From Palleronia salina (lineage in GTDB: Bacteria; Pseudomonadota; Alphaproteobacteria; Rhodobacterales; Rhodobacteraceae), in contig NZ_FQZA01000004.1 of assembly GCF_900141995.1 (NCBI RefSeq), forward strand, positions 1 through 64,000: 64,000 bases of DNA, written 5' to 3'. The translations under genes and the position numbers were made by a program. The stretch's first letter is position 1; each line of letters opens with the position of its first letter. Shown one piece after another: positions 1-9,400 of this stretch. Under the pieces are notes generated by a model. The model saw only the letters and a list, made by a program, of their open reading frames with translations, did no database searches and had not been told where the DNA came from.

Positions 1-100
1 CGCATCGCGGATCGACCGACCTCCTCCCCGGTCGAATTCGTGTCTGGCGGCGGGACCGACCTCCTCCCCGGTCCCGCCGTCCCAAATCTTCCCAAAACTC
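1..100 (+). ncRNA. CcsR / 'cuckoo'-type small RNA, two CCTCCTCCC-loop hairpins (possibly truncated at left edge)
   Basis: Two stem-loops expose the same loop, ACCTCCTCCC. The first has arms at 13-18 and 29-34. The second has an 11-bp perfect stem, 48-58 with 69-79. A small RNA with two hairpins presenting the anti-Shine-Dalgarno-like CCUCCUCCC is the hallmark of the CcsR (cuckoo) RNAs of Rhodobacterales and Rhizobiales. In Rhodobacter sphaeroides these sit in tandem behind a small DUF1127 gene and are induced by stress. The host gene and any earlier copies would lie left of the window. Strand and ends are inferred from the loop sense, since the other strand would read GGGAGGAGG. Confidence 0.72.
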
Positions 101-127
101 GGATGACTGCGCACCACGTCGCGGCGA

Positions 128-157
128 CCGACCTGGCAAGGTCGGGATCGCGTTCGT
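128..157 (+). terminator. Possible terminator of the small-RNA transcript
   Basis: A 7-bp perfect stem (128-134 with 139-145) closes a 4-base loop. It is followed by a mixed stretch with some T (GTTCGTTTCG). It lacks the CCTCCTCCC loop of the two hairpins before it and could end that transcript. The T-tract is poor, so the call is tentative. Confidence 0.35.
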
Positions 158-203
158 TTCGCATGTGAAAGCAGGCGGCCCCGGGCCGCGCACCGGGATG
201 GTG

Positions 204-2600
204 CTAGAACGGCACGTCGTCCGCGCGGTCCGCATCGACGATGAATTTCGCAACGACCTTCTTCTGGCCCGCCTTGTCGAAGCAGATGTCGAGCTTGTCG
301 CCCTCGATCGCCATCACCGTGCCGTAGCCGAATTTCTTGTGGAACACGCGGTCGCCATCGGTGAAGGACGACACGGCGTCCAGGTCGATGGTCATGTTGC
401 GCTGTTCGCTGGGCTGGCGCATCGGCCGCTGGCTGCTGCGTTCCTGAAGACGCCGCCATCCCGGAGAATTGTAGACATCGGCCCGGCCGGCCCGGTCGTG
501 CAGGTCGCTTTGGCTGGCGGCCATGATGGCGGGCGATGCGCTGGACGCCATGCCGGCCGCGCCGTACCCGCCGCCGTAGAGCCCGGGCGGTGTCAGGACC
601 TCGACATGGGCTTCGGGCAACTCGTCGATGAAGCGCGACGGCAACGCGGATTGCCACTGGCCATAGACCCGGCGGTTGGCGGCGAAGCTGATGGTGCAGA
701 CCCGCTCGGCCCGGGTGATGCCCACGTAGGCCAAACGCCGTTCTTCCTCGAGTCCCTTGAGACCGGATTCGTCCATGCTGCGCTGGGACGGGAACAGTCC
801 GTCCTCCCAGCCCGGCAGGAAGACGGCGGGAAACTCCAGCCCCTTGGCCGCGTGCAGCGTCATGATGCTGACCTTGGCGCCGCCCTCCTCGGTTTCGTTG
901 TCCATGATCAGCGCGACGTGTTCGAGGAAGCCTTGCAGGTTCTCGAACTGCTCCAGCGCCTTGATCAGCTCTTTGAGGTTTTCCAGCCGGCCGGGCGCCT
1001 CGGGCGTCTTGTCGTTCTGCCAATGGGCGGTGTAGCCGGATTCTTCCAGGATGACCTCGGCCAGCTCGATATGGCTTTGATCGGGGTCGCGGGTCATGCG
1101 GTGCCAACGCGCGAGGCCATCGACCAGCACGCGCAGCTCGGCCGCGCCCTTGCCGGTCAGGCCCTTGTCGGCCAGCAGGATGCGCGCGCCGTCGATCAGC
1201 GTGGTGCCGTTGTCGCGGGCCGCGCGCTGGATCTTCTGCTGGGCCTTATCGCCCAGCCCGCGCTTGGGGGTGTTCACGATCCGCTCGAACGCCAGGTCGT
1301 CGTCGGGCGACACGGCGCAGCGGAAATAGGCCATGGCATCGCGAATCTCGAGCCGTTCGTAGAAGCGCGGCCCGCCGATCACCCGATAGGGCAGGCCGAT
1401 GGTCAGGAACCGGTCCTCGAACGCGCGCATCTGGTGCGACGCGCGCACGAGGATCGCCTGGTCGTCCAGCGACACCGGTTCCATGCCCCGCGTGCCGCGA
1501 GACATCGATTCGACCTCTTCGCCGATCCAGCGCGCCTCTTCCTCGCCGTCCCAGTGGCCGATCAGGCGCACGCGCTCGCCCTCGGTCAGGTCGGTGAACA
1601 GCGTCTTGCCCAGCCGCCCCTTGTTGGCGTCGATGACGCCGGCGGCCGCGGCCAGGATGTGAGGGGTCGAGCGATAGTTCTGCTCGAGCCGGACGACCTT
1701 GGCGCCCGGAAAGTCCTTCTCGAACCGCAGGATGTTGCCCACCTCGGCGCCGCGCCAGCCATAGATCGACTGGTCGTCGTCGCCCACGCAGCAGATGTTC
1801 CGGTGCCCCTGCGCCAGAAGCCGCAGCCACAGGTACTGGGCCACGTTGGTATCCTGGTACTCGTCCACCAGGATATAGCGGAACCAGCGCTGGTACTGCG
1901 CCAGAACGTCGGGATGGTCCTGGAAGATGGTGACCATGTGCAGCAGCAGGTCGCCGAAATCGACGGCGTTCAAAGCTTTCAGCCGCTGCTGGTAATAGTC
2001 GTAAAGCTCGGTGCCGCGGTGGTTGAAGGCACCCGCCTCCGAGGTCGGGACCTTCGCCGGTGTCCAGGCCCGGTTCTTCCAGTGGTCGATGATGCCCGCC
2101 AGCTGCCGGGGCGGCCAGCGCTTCTCGTCGATGCTCTCGGCGACGACCAGCTGCTTGAGCAGGCGGATCTGGTCATCGGTATCGAGGATGGTGAAGTTCG
2201 ATTTCAGCCCCACCAGCTCGGCGTGGCGCCGCAGCAGCTTGACGCAGATCGCGTGGAAGGTGCCGAGCCACGGCATCCCTTCGACCGTCTGGCCCAGGAG
2301 GCTGCTCACCCGCTCCTTCATCTCGCGCGCGACCTTGTTGGTGAAGGTCACGGCCAGGATCTCGTTCGGGCGGGCCTTTCCCTGGGTCATCAGGTGCGCG
2401 ATGCGGGCCGTCAGCGCGCGGGTCTTGCCGGTGCCCGCCCCCGCCAGCATCAGGACCGGTCCGTCCAGCGTTTCGACCGCTTCGCGCTGCGCCGGGTTCA
2501 GACCGTCAAGATAAGGCGCGGGCCGTGCGGATTGCATGGCACGCTGCGACAGCGGCACGCTGGCGGCGTCGAACGCGTCGGCTTCGTCGAAACTGCTCAT
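204..2600 (-). CDS. uvrD: UvrD/PcrA-type ATP-dependent DNA helicase
   Basis: Superfamily 1A 3'-5' DNA helicase of 798 residues, expected to act in nucleotide excision and mismatch repair and in clearing replication forks. Visible motifs are Walker A AGAGTGKT (53-60), Walker B DEYQD (246-250), motif III DDQSIYGWRGA (275-285) and a late YVGITRAER motif. The C-terminus, after a linker rich in Ala and Ser, is the Tudor-like FTDGDRVFHKKFGYGTV domain that in PcrA/UvrD contacts RNA polymerase. The start is the first ATG after the upstream gap. An alphaproteobacterial LexA box lies 43 bases upstream, so SOS control is likely. A short GC hairpin just past the stop (175-189) could act as a weak terminator. 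Confidence 0.93.
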   Translation of the reverse strand: MSSFDEADAFDAASVPLSQRAMQSARPAPYLDGLNPAQREAVETLDGPVLMLAGAGTGKTRALTARIAHLMTQGKARPNEILAVTFTNKVAREMKERVSSLLGQTVEGMPWLGTFHAICVKLLRRHAELVGLKSNFTILDTDDQIRLLKQLVVAESIDEKRWPPRQLAGIIDHWKNRAWTPAKVPTSEAGAFNHRGTELYDYYQQRLKALNAVDFGDLLLHMVTIFQDHPDVLAQYQRWFRYILVDEYQDTNVAQYLWLRLLAQGHRNICCVGDDDQSIYGWRGAEVGNILRFEKDFPGAKVVRLEQNYRSTPHILAAAAGVIDANKGRLGKTLFTDLTEGERVRLIGHWDGEEEARWIGEEVESMSRGTRGMEPVSLDDQAILVRASHQMRAFEDRFLTIGLPYRVIGGPRFYERLEIRDAMAYFRCAVSPDDDLAFERIVNTPKRGLGDKAQQKIQRAARDNGTTLIDGARILLADKGLTGKGAAELRVLVDGLARWHRMTRDPDQSHIELAEVILEESGYTAHWQNDKTPEAPGRLENLKELIKALEQFENLQGFLEHVALIMDNETEEGGAKVSIMTLHAAKGLEFPAVFLPGWEDGLFPSQRSMDESGLKGLEEERRLAYVGITRAERVCTISFAANRRVYGQWQSALPSRFIDELPEAHVEVLTPPGLYGGGYGAAGMASSASPAIMAASQSDLHDRAGRADVYNSPGWRRLQERSSQRPMRQPSEQRNMTIDLDAVSSFTDGDRVFHKKFGYGTVMAIEGDKLDICFDKAGQKKVVAKFIVDADRADDVPF

Positions 2601-2642
2601 GCACTCTTTCTAGCGAAACCGCGGCCCGTTGGAAAGCGCGGC

Positions 2643-2657
2643 GTTCCACCTTCGTTC
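2643..2657 (-). promoter_or_regulatory. LexA (SOS) box upstream of uvrD
   Basis: The plus strand reads GTTC-CACCTTC-GTTC, equal to GAAC-N7-GAAC in the direction of the helicase gene. GTTC-N7-GTTC is the known LexA operator of Rhodobacter and other Alphaproteobacteria. It lies 43 bases before the uvrD start, a normal promoter position. The match is exact, but the site was found by eye and not scored against the genome. Confidence 0.75.
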
Positions 2658-2849
2658 TTCCCGGGTCGGCGAAGTTGAATGGACCTGTCGTCACGTCACC
2701 CTGCGGGTCCCGCGGGAACCCGCCGACGGCGTGGCGGGGTTTGGCGCACCCGCCAGAAGCGCCCCGGAACGAATGATCGCGACGGGTCTTCTATGCCGCA
2801 TACCGGGCGGCGGAGGACGCTGTGTCCCGGAGATGTAGAGGAGTAAGTC

Positions 2850-3512
2850 ATGATGAAACGGACCCTTATCGCCAGTGTTTCGGCCATCACCCTTGCCGGA
2901 GCGGCCTCGGCCCAGGTGGCCGCCAACGCCACCACCGACCTGAACCTGCGCACGGGCCCCGGCCCCAGCTTCGAGATCCCGGGCGTCATCCCCGCCGACG
3001 GCGCGGTCGAGATCGAGCGCTGCATCGCCGAGGGCGCGTGGTGCGAAGTCAGCTACGACGGGCAGACCGGCTGGGCCTATTCCCAGTACCTGACGGCCAC
3101 CGTCGATTCGGAGCCCACTGTCGTCTACGAAAACTACGCCCCGCTTGAAGTGACCACGGTCGAGCGCAACAGCCTGGGCGGCGGACTTGCCGGCGCTGCC
3201 GTGGGTGCCGCTGCCGGTGCGCTGATCGCCGGCCCCGTGGGCGCTGCGGCCGGAACCGCCGCCGCGGCCGGCGGCCTTCTTGGCGGTGCCATCGGCGCGG
3301 ATGCGGGCATCGAGGAAACGACTGTGACCTACATCCAGGACAACCCGGTCGAGCCGGTCTACCTGGACGGTGAAGTCGTGGTCGGCGCGGGCGTCCCGCA
3401 GGGCGTCGCCGTCTACGAGGTGCCCGAGGCGCCGGTGCAATACGCCTATATCAACGGCCGCCCCGTGGCGATCGACCCCGAGACGCGCCAGATCGTCTAT
3501 ATCGTGCGCTGA
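2850..3512 (+). CDS. Secreted SH3-domain protein with glycine zipper and DUF1236-like C-terminus
   Basis: A 220-residue exported protein. A signal peptide (about 1-21, ending GAASA) is followed by a bacterial SH3 domain (about 23-75, with LNLRTGPGPSFE and WCEVSYDGQTGWAYSQYL), a Gly/Ala-rich zipper segment (about 110-150, GGGLAGAAVGAAAG) that could insert in a membrane, and a C-terminal INGRPVAIDPETRQIVYIV block typical of DUF1236. Such proteins are envelope-associated in Alphaproteobacteria; SH3b domains often bind peptidoglycan, but the role here is unknown. GAGGAG lies just before the ATG. A strong terminator follows at 3543, so the gene is probably transcribed alone. Confidence 0.88.
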   Translation: MMKRTLIASVSAITLAGAASAQVAANATTDLNLRTGPGPSFEIPGVIPADGAVEIERCIAEGAWCEVSYDGQTGWAYSQYLTATVDSEPTVVYENYAPLEVTTVERNSLGGGLAGAAVGAAAGALIAGPVGAAAGTAAAAGGLLGGAIGADAGIEETTVTYIQDNPVEPVYLDGEVVVGAGVPQGVAVYEVPEAPVQYAYINGRPVAIDPETRQIVYIVR

Positions 3513-3542
3513 TCGCGGGTCCCGGACCCCGATGGAATCGAG

Positions 3543-3568
3543 AGGGCGGCTTGCGGGCCGCCCTTTTT
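3543..3568 (+). terminator. Rho-independent terminator after the SH3/DUF1236 gene
   Basis: An 8-bp GC-rich stem (AGGGCGGC at 3543-3550 with its complement at 3557-3564) and a 6-base loop are followed by five T residues, 30 bases past the stop codon. Confidence 0.85.
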
Positions 3569-3639
3569 CGTGCCGGTTCCGCGAGCGCGGGGAAGGACTT
3601 GGCCTGTTCCCAACTTTCCGCCCGCGCTAGACACAACCC

Positions 3640-4350
3640 ATGTGGAACGCCCTCGTCTTCGCCGCGCTCGCCGGTCTCGCCATCCCGCTGGGCGGGCTGT
3701 GCGCGCTGGCGCTCGGCCGTTCGGATACCCCGATGGCCGCATGGGGCCACGGGATCGTCGCCTTCGGCGGCGGGGCACTGGTCTCGGCAGTTGCGCTGGT
3801 GCTGGTGCCCGACGGCATCGCGTCCCTGCCCGCTATCCCCGCGCTGGTGGCGTTCGTCCTGGGCGGCGTCGGCTTCGCGGCCCTCGACGGGTGGATGAAG
3901 CGGCGCATGGGCAATCGCGGGCAGCTTCTGGCGATGCTGACCGATTTCATCCCCGAATCCGTGGCGCTCGGGGCGCTCTTCGCCACCGGGGGCGCGGGCG
4001 GGCCGCTGCTGGCCATGCTGATCGCGCTGCAGAACCTGCCCGAGGCCTTCAACGCGTTCGGCGAGGCGCGCAGCGGCGGGCAAAGCCCGCGCCGGCTGCT
4101 GACGGCTTTCGCGGCCATCGCCTGCCTCGGCCCGGCCTCGGCCGCGTTCGGACTTCTTGTCCTGGCCGATCGCGAGGCGCTGCTGGGCGCGCTCATGCTG
4201 TTCGCCGCGGGCGGGATCCTTTACCTGGTGTTCGAGGACGTGGCGCCGGGCGCCCCGGCCGAGGGGTCTGTCCTGCCGCCGCTGGGCGCCGTCGGTGGCT
4301 TCGCGCTGGGGCTGGCGGGGCACATGGCGCTGGCCGGCAGCGGCGGCTGA
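3640..4350 (+). CDS. ZIP-family metal transporter homologue
   Basis: A 236-residue integral membrane protein with about eight hydrophobic segments, of the ZIP (ZupT/GufA) family that moves divalent cations such as zinc into the cytoplasm. The two metal-site helices are recognisable as DFIPESVALGALF (about 107-119) and ALQNLPEAFNAF (about 129-140). In typical ZIPs these read HNxPEG and HxxPEG/HE, so the usual His residues are replaced by Asp and Gln while the Pro-Glu pairs are kept. Selectivity may therefore differ from a standard zinc importer. It sits alone between a terminator and the next gene on the same strand, with a 49-base gap. Confidence 0.75.
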   Translation: MWNALVFAALAGLAIPLGGLCALALGRSDTPMAAWGHGIVAFGGGALVSAVALVLVPDGIASLPAIPALVAFVLGGVGFAALDGWMKRRMGNRGQLLAMLTDFIPESVALGALFATGGAGGPLLAMLIALQNLPEAFNAFGEARSGGQSPRRLLTAFAAIACLGPASAAFGLLVLADREALLGALMLFAAGGILYLVFEDVAPGAPAEGSVLPPLGAVGGFALGLAGHMALAGSGG

Positions 4351-4399
4351 TCCCGGCGACCGGCCTTGCCCGCACGGTGTCGCGCGATAGAACCCCTTC

Positions 4400-5530
4400 A
4401 TGGATCTCGACGATACTCACCCATCCCTTTCGGACCTGGCCCGCCGCGCCAGGTGGCGCGTGCCGCATTTCATCTGGGAATATCTCGACAGCGCCACCGG
4501 CGACGAGGGCGCGTCGCGCCGCGCCGCCGCCGCGCTGGACGCGATCACGCTGGTGCCCGGCGTCCTGCGCAACGTGAAACCGGACCTGTCGACCGAGCTT
4601 TTCGGCCATCGCTTCGACCTGCCGGTCGGCATCGCGCCGGTCGGGATGTCGGGATCGGTCTGGCCCCGGGCCGAGGTCACGCTGGCCGAGGCCGCCGCGC
4701 GCGCCAACGCGCCCTTCGGCCTGTCCACGGTCGCCGCCATGACGCCCGAGGAGGTCGGCCCGCACCTGGGTCACGGCGGGTGGTTCCAGCTTTACGCCCC
4801 CGGCGACCCCGAGATCCGGCGCGACATGCTGACCCGCGCCCGCGACGCGGGGTTCACCGGCCTGATCCTCACCGGCGACGTGCCCGCCGCCAGCCGGCGC
4901 GAACGTCAGCGCCGGGCGCGGCTGACCAACCCCATGCGCGTCACGCCGCGGATCGCCGTGCAGTCGGCGCTGGCCCCCTTCTGGGCGGTCGAGACCCTGC
5001 GCAACGGCAAGCCGCATCTGAAGACGCTCGAGAAATACGCCGATCCGAACGCGGCCACCGGCGCGACGGCGCATATCGGCTACATGCTGCGCACCGCGCC
5101 GGACTGGGCCTATCTCGACGCCCTGCGCGAGGAATGGGATGGCCCATTGATGGTTAAGGGCGTCTTAAGTCCCGATGATGCATCGCGGGCCGCCGGCGTG
5201 GCCGACGCCGTCTGGGTCTCGAACCACGGTGGCCGGCAGTTCGCGGGCGCACCGGCCCCCGCCGACGTGCTGCCCGCGATCCGGCAGGCCGTCGGCCCGG
5301 ATTACCCGCTCATCGCCGACGGGTCGGTCCGGTCGGGAACGGACGTGCTGCGGCTGATCGCGCTGGGGGCCGATTTCGTGATGCTGGGCCGCGCCTTTCA
5401 CCACGGGGTCGCCGCGTTCGGCGCGCGCGGCGCCGACCACGCGTTCCACATCCTGCGCGCCGGGATCGAGGCCGACATGGCCCAGCTTGGCATCACCCGC
5501 CCACCCGAGGTGCGCGCCCACCTGCGATGA
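4400..5530 (+). CDS. FMN-dependent alpha-hydroxy-acid oxidising enzyme (L-lactate dehydrogenase/glycolate oxidase family)
   Basis: A 376-residue cytoplasmic or membrane-associated flavoenzyme that oxidises a 2-hydroxyacid to the 2-oxoacid. It begins with a typical ARWRVPHFIWEYLDSATGDE segment. The FMN site is seen in PVGIAPVGMSGSVWP, the active-site His-Arg pair in VSNHGGRQ (about 275), and the phosphate loop in IADGSVRSGTDVLRLIALGADFVMLGR. Members use L-lactate, glycolate or mandelate and sequence alone does not settle which; L-lactate is the most likely in this family. A separate D-lactate dehydrogenase is encoded at 20681. An unusual AT-rich stretch with a rare TTA codon occurs inside the gene at about 5154-5169. 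Confidence 0.88.
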   Translation: MDLDDTHPSLSDLARRARWRVPHFIWEYLDSATGDEGASRRAAAALDAITLVPGVLRNVKPDLSTELFGHRFDLPVGIAPVGMSGSVWPRAEVTLAEAAARANAPFGLSTVAAMTPEEVGPHLGHGGWFQLYAPGDPEIRRDMLTRARDAGFTGLILTGDVPAASRRERQRRARLTNPMRVTPRIAVQSALAPFWAVETLRNGKPHLKTLEKYADPNAATGATAHIGYMLRTAPDWAYLDALREEWDGPLMVKGVLSPDDASRAAGVADAVWVSNHGGRQFAGAPAPADVLPAIRQAVGPDYPLIADGSVRSGTDVLRLIALGADFVMLGRAFHHGVAAFGARGADHAFHILRAGIEADMAQLGITRPPEVRAHLR

Positions 5531-5636
5531 CCCCGGATCGGGGCAAGGGACAAATGCGGAACTCTGAAAAATCGAAATCGCGCGAATTTCATCGTGGGCG
5601 ATAACACTTCGTTCACAAGCGTTACCTAGCCTTACC

Positions 5637-5648
5637 CCTATCGATAGG
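5637..5648. promoter_or_regulatory. Perfect 12-bp palindrome before the PAS-domain gene
   Basis: CCTATCGATAGG is a perfect palindrome centred 23 bases before the ATG at 5666, between likely promoter sequence and the ribosome binding site GAGGGGA (5654-5660). Its position suits an operator or a leader structure. No matching regulator is recognised. Confidence 0.35.
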
Positions 5649-5665
5649 TGGTTGAGGGGAAATTC

Positions 5666-6406
5666 ATGTTCACATCCGACATTCCGGAGGTGCTGTCTTC
5701 GCTCCTCGATGCGTTCCAGGTGCCCATGTTCGTTGCCGATTGCGAAGTCGATGACGATGCGAACCCGGTCTATCGACTGATCGCGATCAATGATTGCCAT
5801 GCCCGGGCAAGCCAGATGGACAAGACCGAGGTCGCGGACCGCCGCATCGACGAGTTGCTTTCACCCGAGGATGCGCGGCACGTCATCGCGAAGTATCACG
5901 ACTGCGTCCGGTCCGGCCAACCGTCGGAATACCAGGAGACACTGACGCTGAACGGCTCGGAAACCCAATGGTACACGACGCTGATCCCCGCGGTCAGCGA
6001 TGCCGGGCGCAAGCGAGTCATCGGAAATGCGGTTCTGTTGAAGACCGAAGACGGCGCGCGCATCTTCGAGGACATCACCTATTTCTCGATGCAGTCGCAG
6101 TTCCAGCTGTCGCGCATGTCCACGTATCTCGATGCCCTCGATCACCGGGCCGGTCCCATCGGGCGGGTCGACCTGGAGATCCTTGCCGCATTGTGCCGCA
6201 CGGTGAACCGGACCCTGGAAGACATCCGCAGCCTGTCCGAGCCCCAGGTGGCAGCCGTCGGGGACGCCTCGCAAGGTTACCTGATCGCCATTTCCGCAAA
6301 CGACGTGGCCAATACGCCGTCGCCCGCGGATGCGGCCAACAGCCCCCAGGATCCGGTGCGCAAATCGCTGGAACAGATCTCGTCCTTGCTCAGACCCGGC
6401 GCCTGA
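5666..6406 (+). CDS. PAS-domain protein
   Basis: A 246-residue cytoplasmic protein with one PAS-like fold (about residues 8-125; NDCHARASQMDKTEVADRR and EYQETLTLNGSETQWYTTLIPA match the PAS core and PAC region). A helical C-terminal half follows (LEILAALCRTVNRTLEDIRSL) with no kinase, GGDEF or DNA-binding motif. The first half of that region resembles a dimerisation helix but lacks a phospho-acceptor His motif. It is probably a stand-alone sensor or adaptor. The ATG at 5666 is chosen because GAGGGGA lies five bases upstream; a GTG six codons earlier has no ribosome binding site. Confidence 0.72.
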   Translation: MFTSDIPEVLSSLLDAFQVPMFVADCEVDDDANPVYRLIAINDCHARASQMDKTEVADRRIDELLSPEDARHVIAKYHDCVRSGQPSEYQETLTLNGSETQWYTTLIPAVSDAGRKRVIGNAVLLKTEDGARIFEDITYFSMQSQFQLSRMSTYLDALDHRAGPIGRVDLEILAALCRTVNRTLEDIRSLSEPQVAAVGDASQGYLIAISANDVANTPSPADAANSPQDPVRKSLEQISSLLRPGA

Positions 6407-6485
6407 TCGCCAGATCGGATAGAAAGACCTCTTTCCCCCGGGTCGGGGCGGGCTATGCTGCACTTGCAAACAGGGGAAGCACAGC

Positions 6486-9400
6486 ATGGCCGATTTCGAA
6501 AAGATCCTGATCGCGAACCGGGGCGAGATTGCAATCCGCGTGATGCGCGCCGCGAACGAGCTGGGCAAGCGCACCGTCGCGGTCTACGCCGACGAGGACA
6601 AGCTGAGCCTTCACCGCTTCAAGGCGGACGAGGCCTATCGCATCGGCGCGGGGATGGGCCCGGTGGCGGCCTACCTGTCCATCGACGAGATCATCCGCGT
6701 GGCCCGCGCCTGCGGCGCCGACGCCATCCACCCCGGCTATGGCCTGCTATCGGAGAACCCCGAGTTCGTCGACGCCTGCGCCCGCAACGGCATCACATTC
6801 ATCGGGCCCAAGGCAGACACCATGCGGGCCCTGGGCGACAAGGCCAGCGCCCGCCGCGTGGCCATCGAGGCCGGTGTCCCCGTCATCCCTGCGTCCGAAG
6901 TCCTGACAGACGACATGGAGGCGACGCGCAAGGCTGCCGAGGACATCGGCTACCCCATGATGCTGAAGGCCAGCTGGGGCGGCGGCGGCCGCGGCATGCG
7001 CCCGATCCTGTCGCCCAAGGAGCTCGAGGAAAAGGTCCGCGAGGGCCGGCGCGAGGCCGAGGCCGCCTTCGGCAACGGCGAGGGCTACCTGGAAAAGATG
7101 ATCGAGCGGGCGCGCCACGTGGAGGTCCAGATCCTCGGCGACCAGCACGGCCAGATCTACCACCTGTGGGAACGCGACTGCTCGGTCCAGCGGCGCAACC
7201 AGAAGGTCGTCGAACGCGCGCCGGCCCCCTACCTGGCGGGCGCGCAGCGCGAGAAGCTTTGCAACCTCGGCAAGAAGATCGCCGAGCACGTGGGCTACGA
7301 ATGCGCCGGAACCATCGAGTTCCTGATGGACATGGATACCGGCGATTTCTACTTCATCGAGGTGAACCCCCGCGTCCAGGTCGAGCATACCGTGACCGAA
7401 GAGGTCACGGGCATCGACGTGGTCCGCGCCCAGATCCTGATCGCCGAGGGCAAGAGCCTGGTCGAGGCCACGGGCACCGCGTCGCAATACGACGTGAAAC
7501 TGGACGGCCACGCGATCCAGTGCCGCATCACCACCGAGGATCCGACCAACAACTTCATCCCCGATTACGGCCGCATCACCGCCTATCGCGGCGCCACGGG
7601 CATGGGCATCCGCTTGGATGGCGGAACCGCCTATTCCGGCGCGATCATCACCCGCTACTACGACTCGCTTCTTGAAAAGGTGACGGCCTGGGCCCCCACG
7701 CCCGAGGCCGCGATCGCCCGGATGGACCGCGCCCTGCGTGAATTTCGCATCCGCGGGGTGAACACGAATATCGAGTTCGTCATCAACCTGCTGAAGCACC
7801 CGACCTTCCTGAACTACGAATACCACACCAAGTTCATCGACCAGACGCCCGAGCTGTTCTCGTTCAAGCAGCGGCGCGACCGGGCCACCAAGATCCTGCG
7901 CTACATCGCGGACATTACGGTGAACGGCCACCCCGAGACCGAGGGCCGCACGCGGCCCCATGCCGAGGCCAAGACACCAGTGCCCCCCGCCCCGCGCACC
8001 GAGGGCATCCCCCAGGGCACGCGCAACATCCTGGACGATTTCGGCCCGCAGGCGGTGGCCGACTGGATGCTGGACCAGAAGCAGCTGCTGATCACCGACA
8101 CCACCATGCGCGACGGGCACCAGTCGCTGCTGGCGACGCGGATGCGCTCGATCGACATGACCCGCGTGGCACCGGCCTATGCAGCCAACATGCCGCAGCT
8201 TTTCTCGATGGAATGCTGGGGCGGCGCGACCTTCGACGTGGCCTACCGGTTCCTGCAGGAATGTCCGTGGCAGCGCCTGCGCGACCTGCGCGCGGCCATG
8301 CCGAACCTGATGACCCAGATGCTGCTGCGCGCGTCGAACGGCGTGGGCTACACCAACTATCCCGACAACGTGGTGCGCGGGTTCATCCGGCAGGCGGCCA
8401 GCAGCGGCGTCGACGTCTTCCGCGTGTTCGACAGCCTCAACTGGGTCGAGAACATGCGCGTCGCCATGGACGAGGTCATCGCCCAGAACAAGGTCTGCGA
8501 GGGCACCATCTGCTATACCGGCAACATGATGGACCCGGACCGGTCCAAGTACGACCGCGACTATTACGTGAAAATGGGCAAGGAGCTGAAGGCCGCCGGC
8601 GCCCACGTGCTCGGCCTGAAGGACATGGCCGGCCTGCTGAAGCCCAACGCCGCGCGCGTCCTGATCACCGCCCTGAAGGAAGAGGTCGGCCTGCCCATCC
8701 ACTTCCACACCCACGACACGGCCGGCATCGCCTGCGGCACGATCCTCGCCTGCGCCGAATCCGGCGTCGACGCGGTGGATTGCGCCATGGACGCGCTGTC
8801 GGGCAACACCAGCCAGGCCACCATGGGCACCGTGGTCGAAGCGCTTGCCGGGACCGAGCGGGACACCGGGCTCGACATCGCGGCCATCCGCGAGATCAGC
8901 AATTACTGGGAGACGGTGCGCGAACACTACGCGGCGTTCGAGTCGGGGCTCCAGGCCCCCGCCTCCGAGGTCTATCTGCACGAGATGCCGGGCGGCCAGT
9001 TCACCAACCTCAAGGCGCAGGCACGCTCCATGGGGCTGGAAGAACGCTGGCACGAGGTGGCCCAGACCTATGCCGACGTGAACCAGATGTTCGGCGACAT
9101 CGTGAAGGTGACGCCGTCCTCGAAAGTGGTGGGCGACATGGCCCTGATGATGGTGGCCCAGGGCCTGACCCGCGCCGATGTCGAGGATCCCAAGAAGGAC
9201 GTGTCCTTCCCCGACTCGGTGGTCGAGATGATGAAGGGCTACCTGGGCAAGCCGCCGGGGGGCTGGCCCGAGGGCATCCAGAAGAAGATCCTGAAGAACG
9301 AAAAGCCGCTGGAAGACCGCCCCGGGAAGACGCTGAAGCCGGTGGACCTTGAAAAGGCACGGGCCGAGGCCGCCGAGGCCTGTGGCGGCGAAATCGACGA

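Noticed and set aside
165-2678. 837-residue plus-strand open frame across the helicase gene
   Set aside because: It is the antisense shadow of uvrD. The minus strand has the complete helicase motifs, and the plus translation is a run of Ala/Arg/Gly/Val with no domain.
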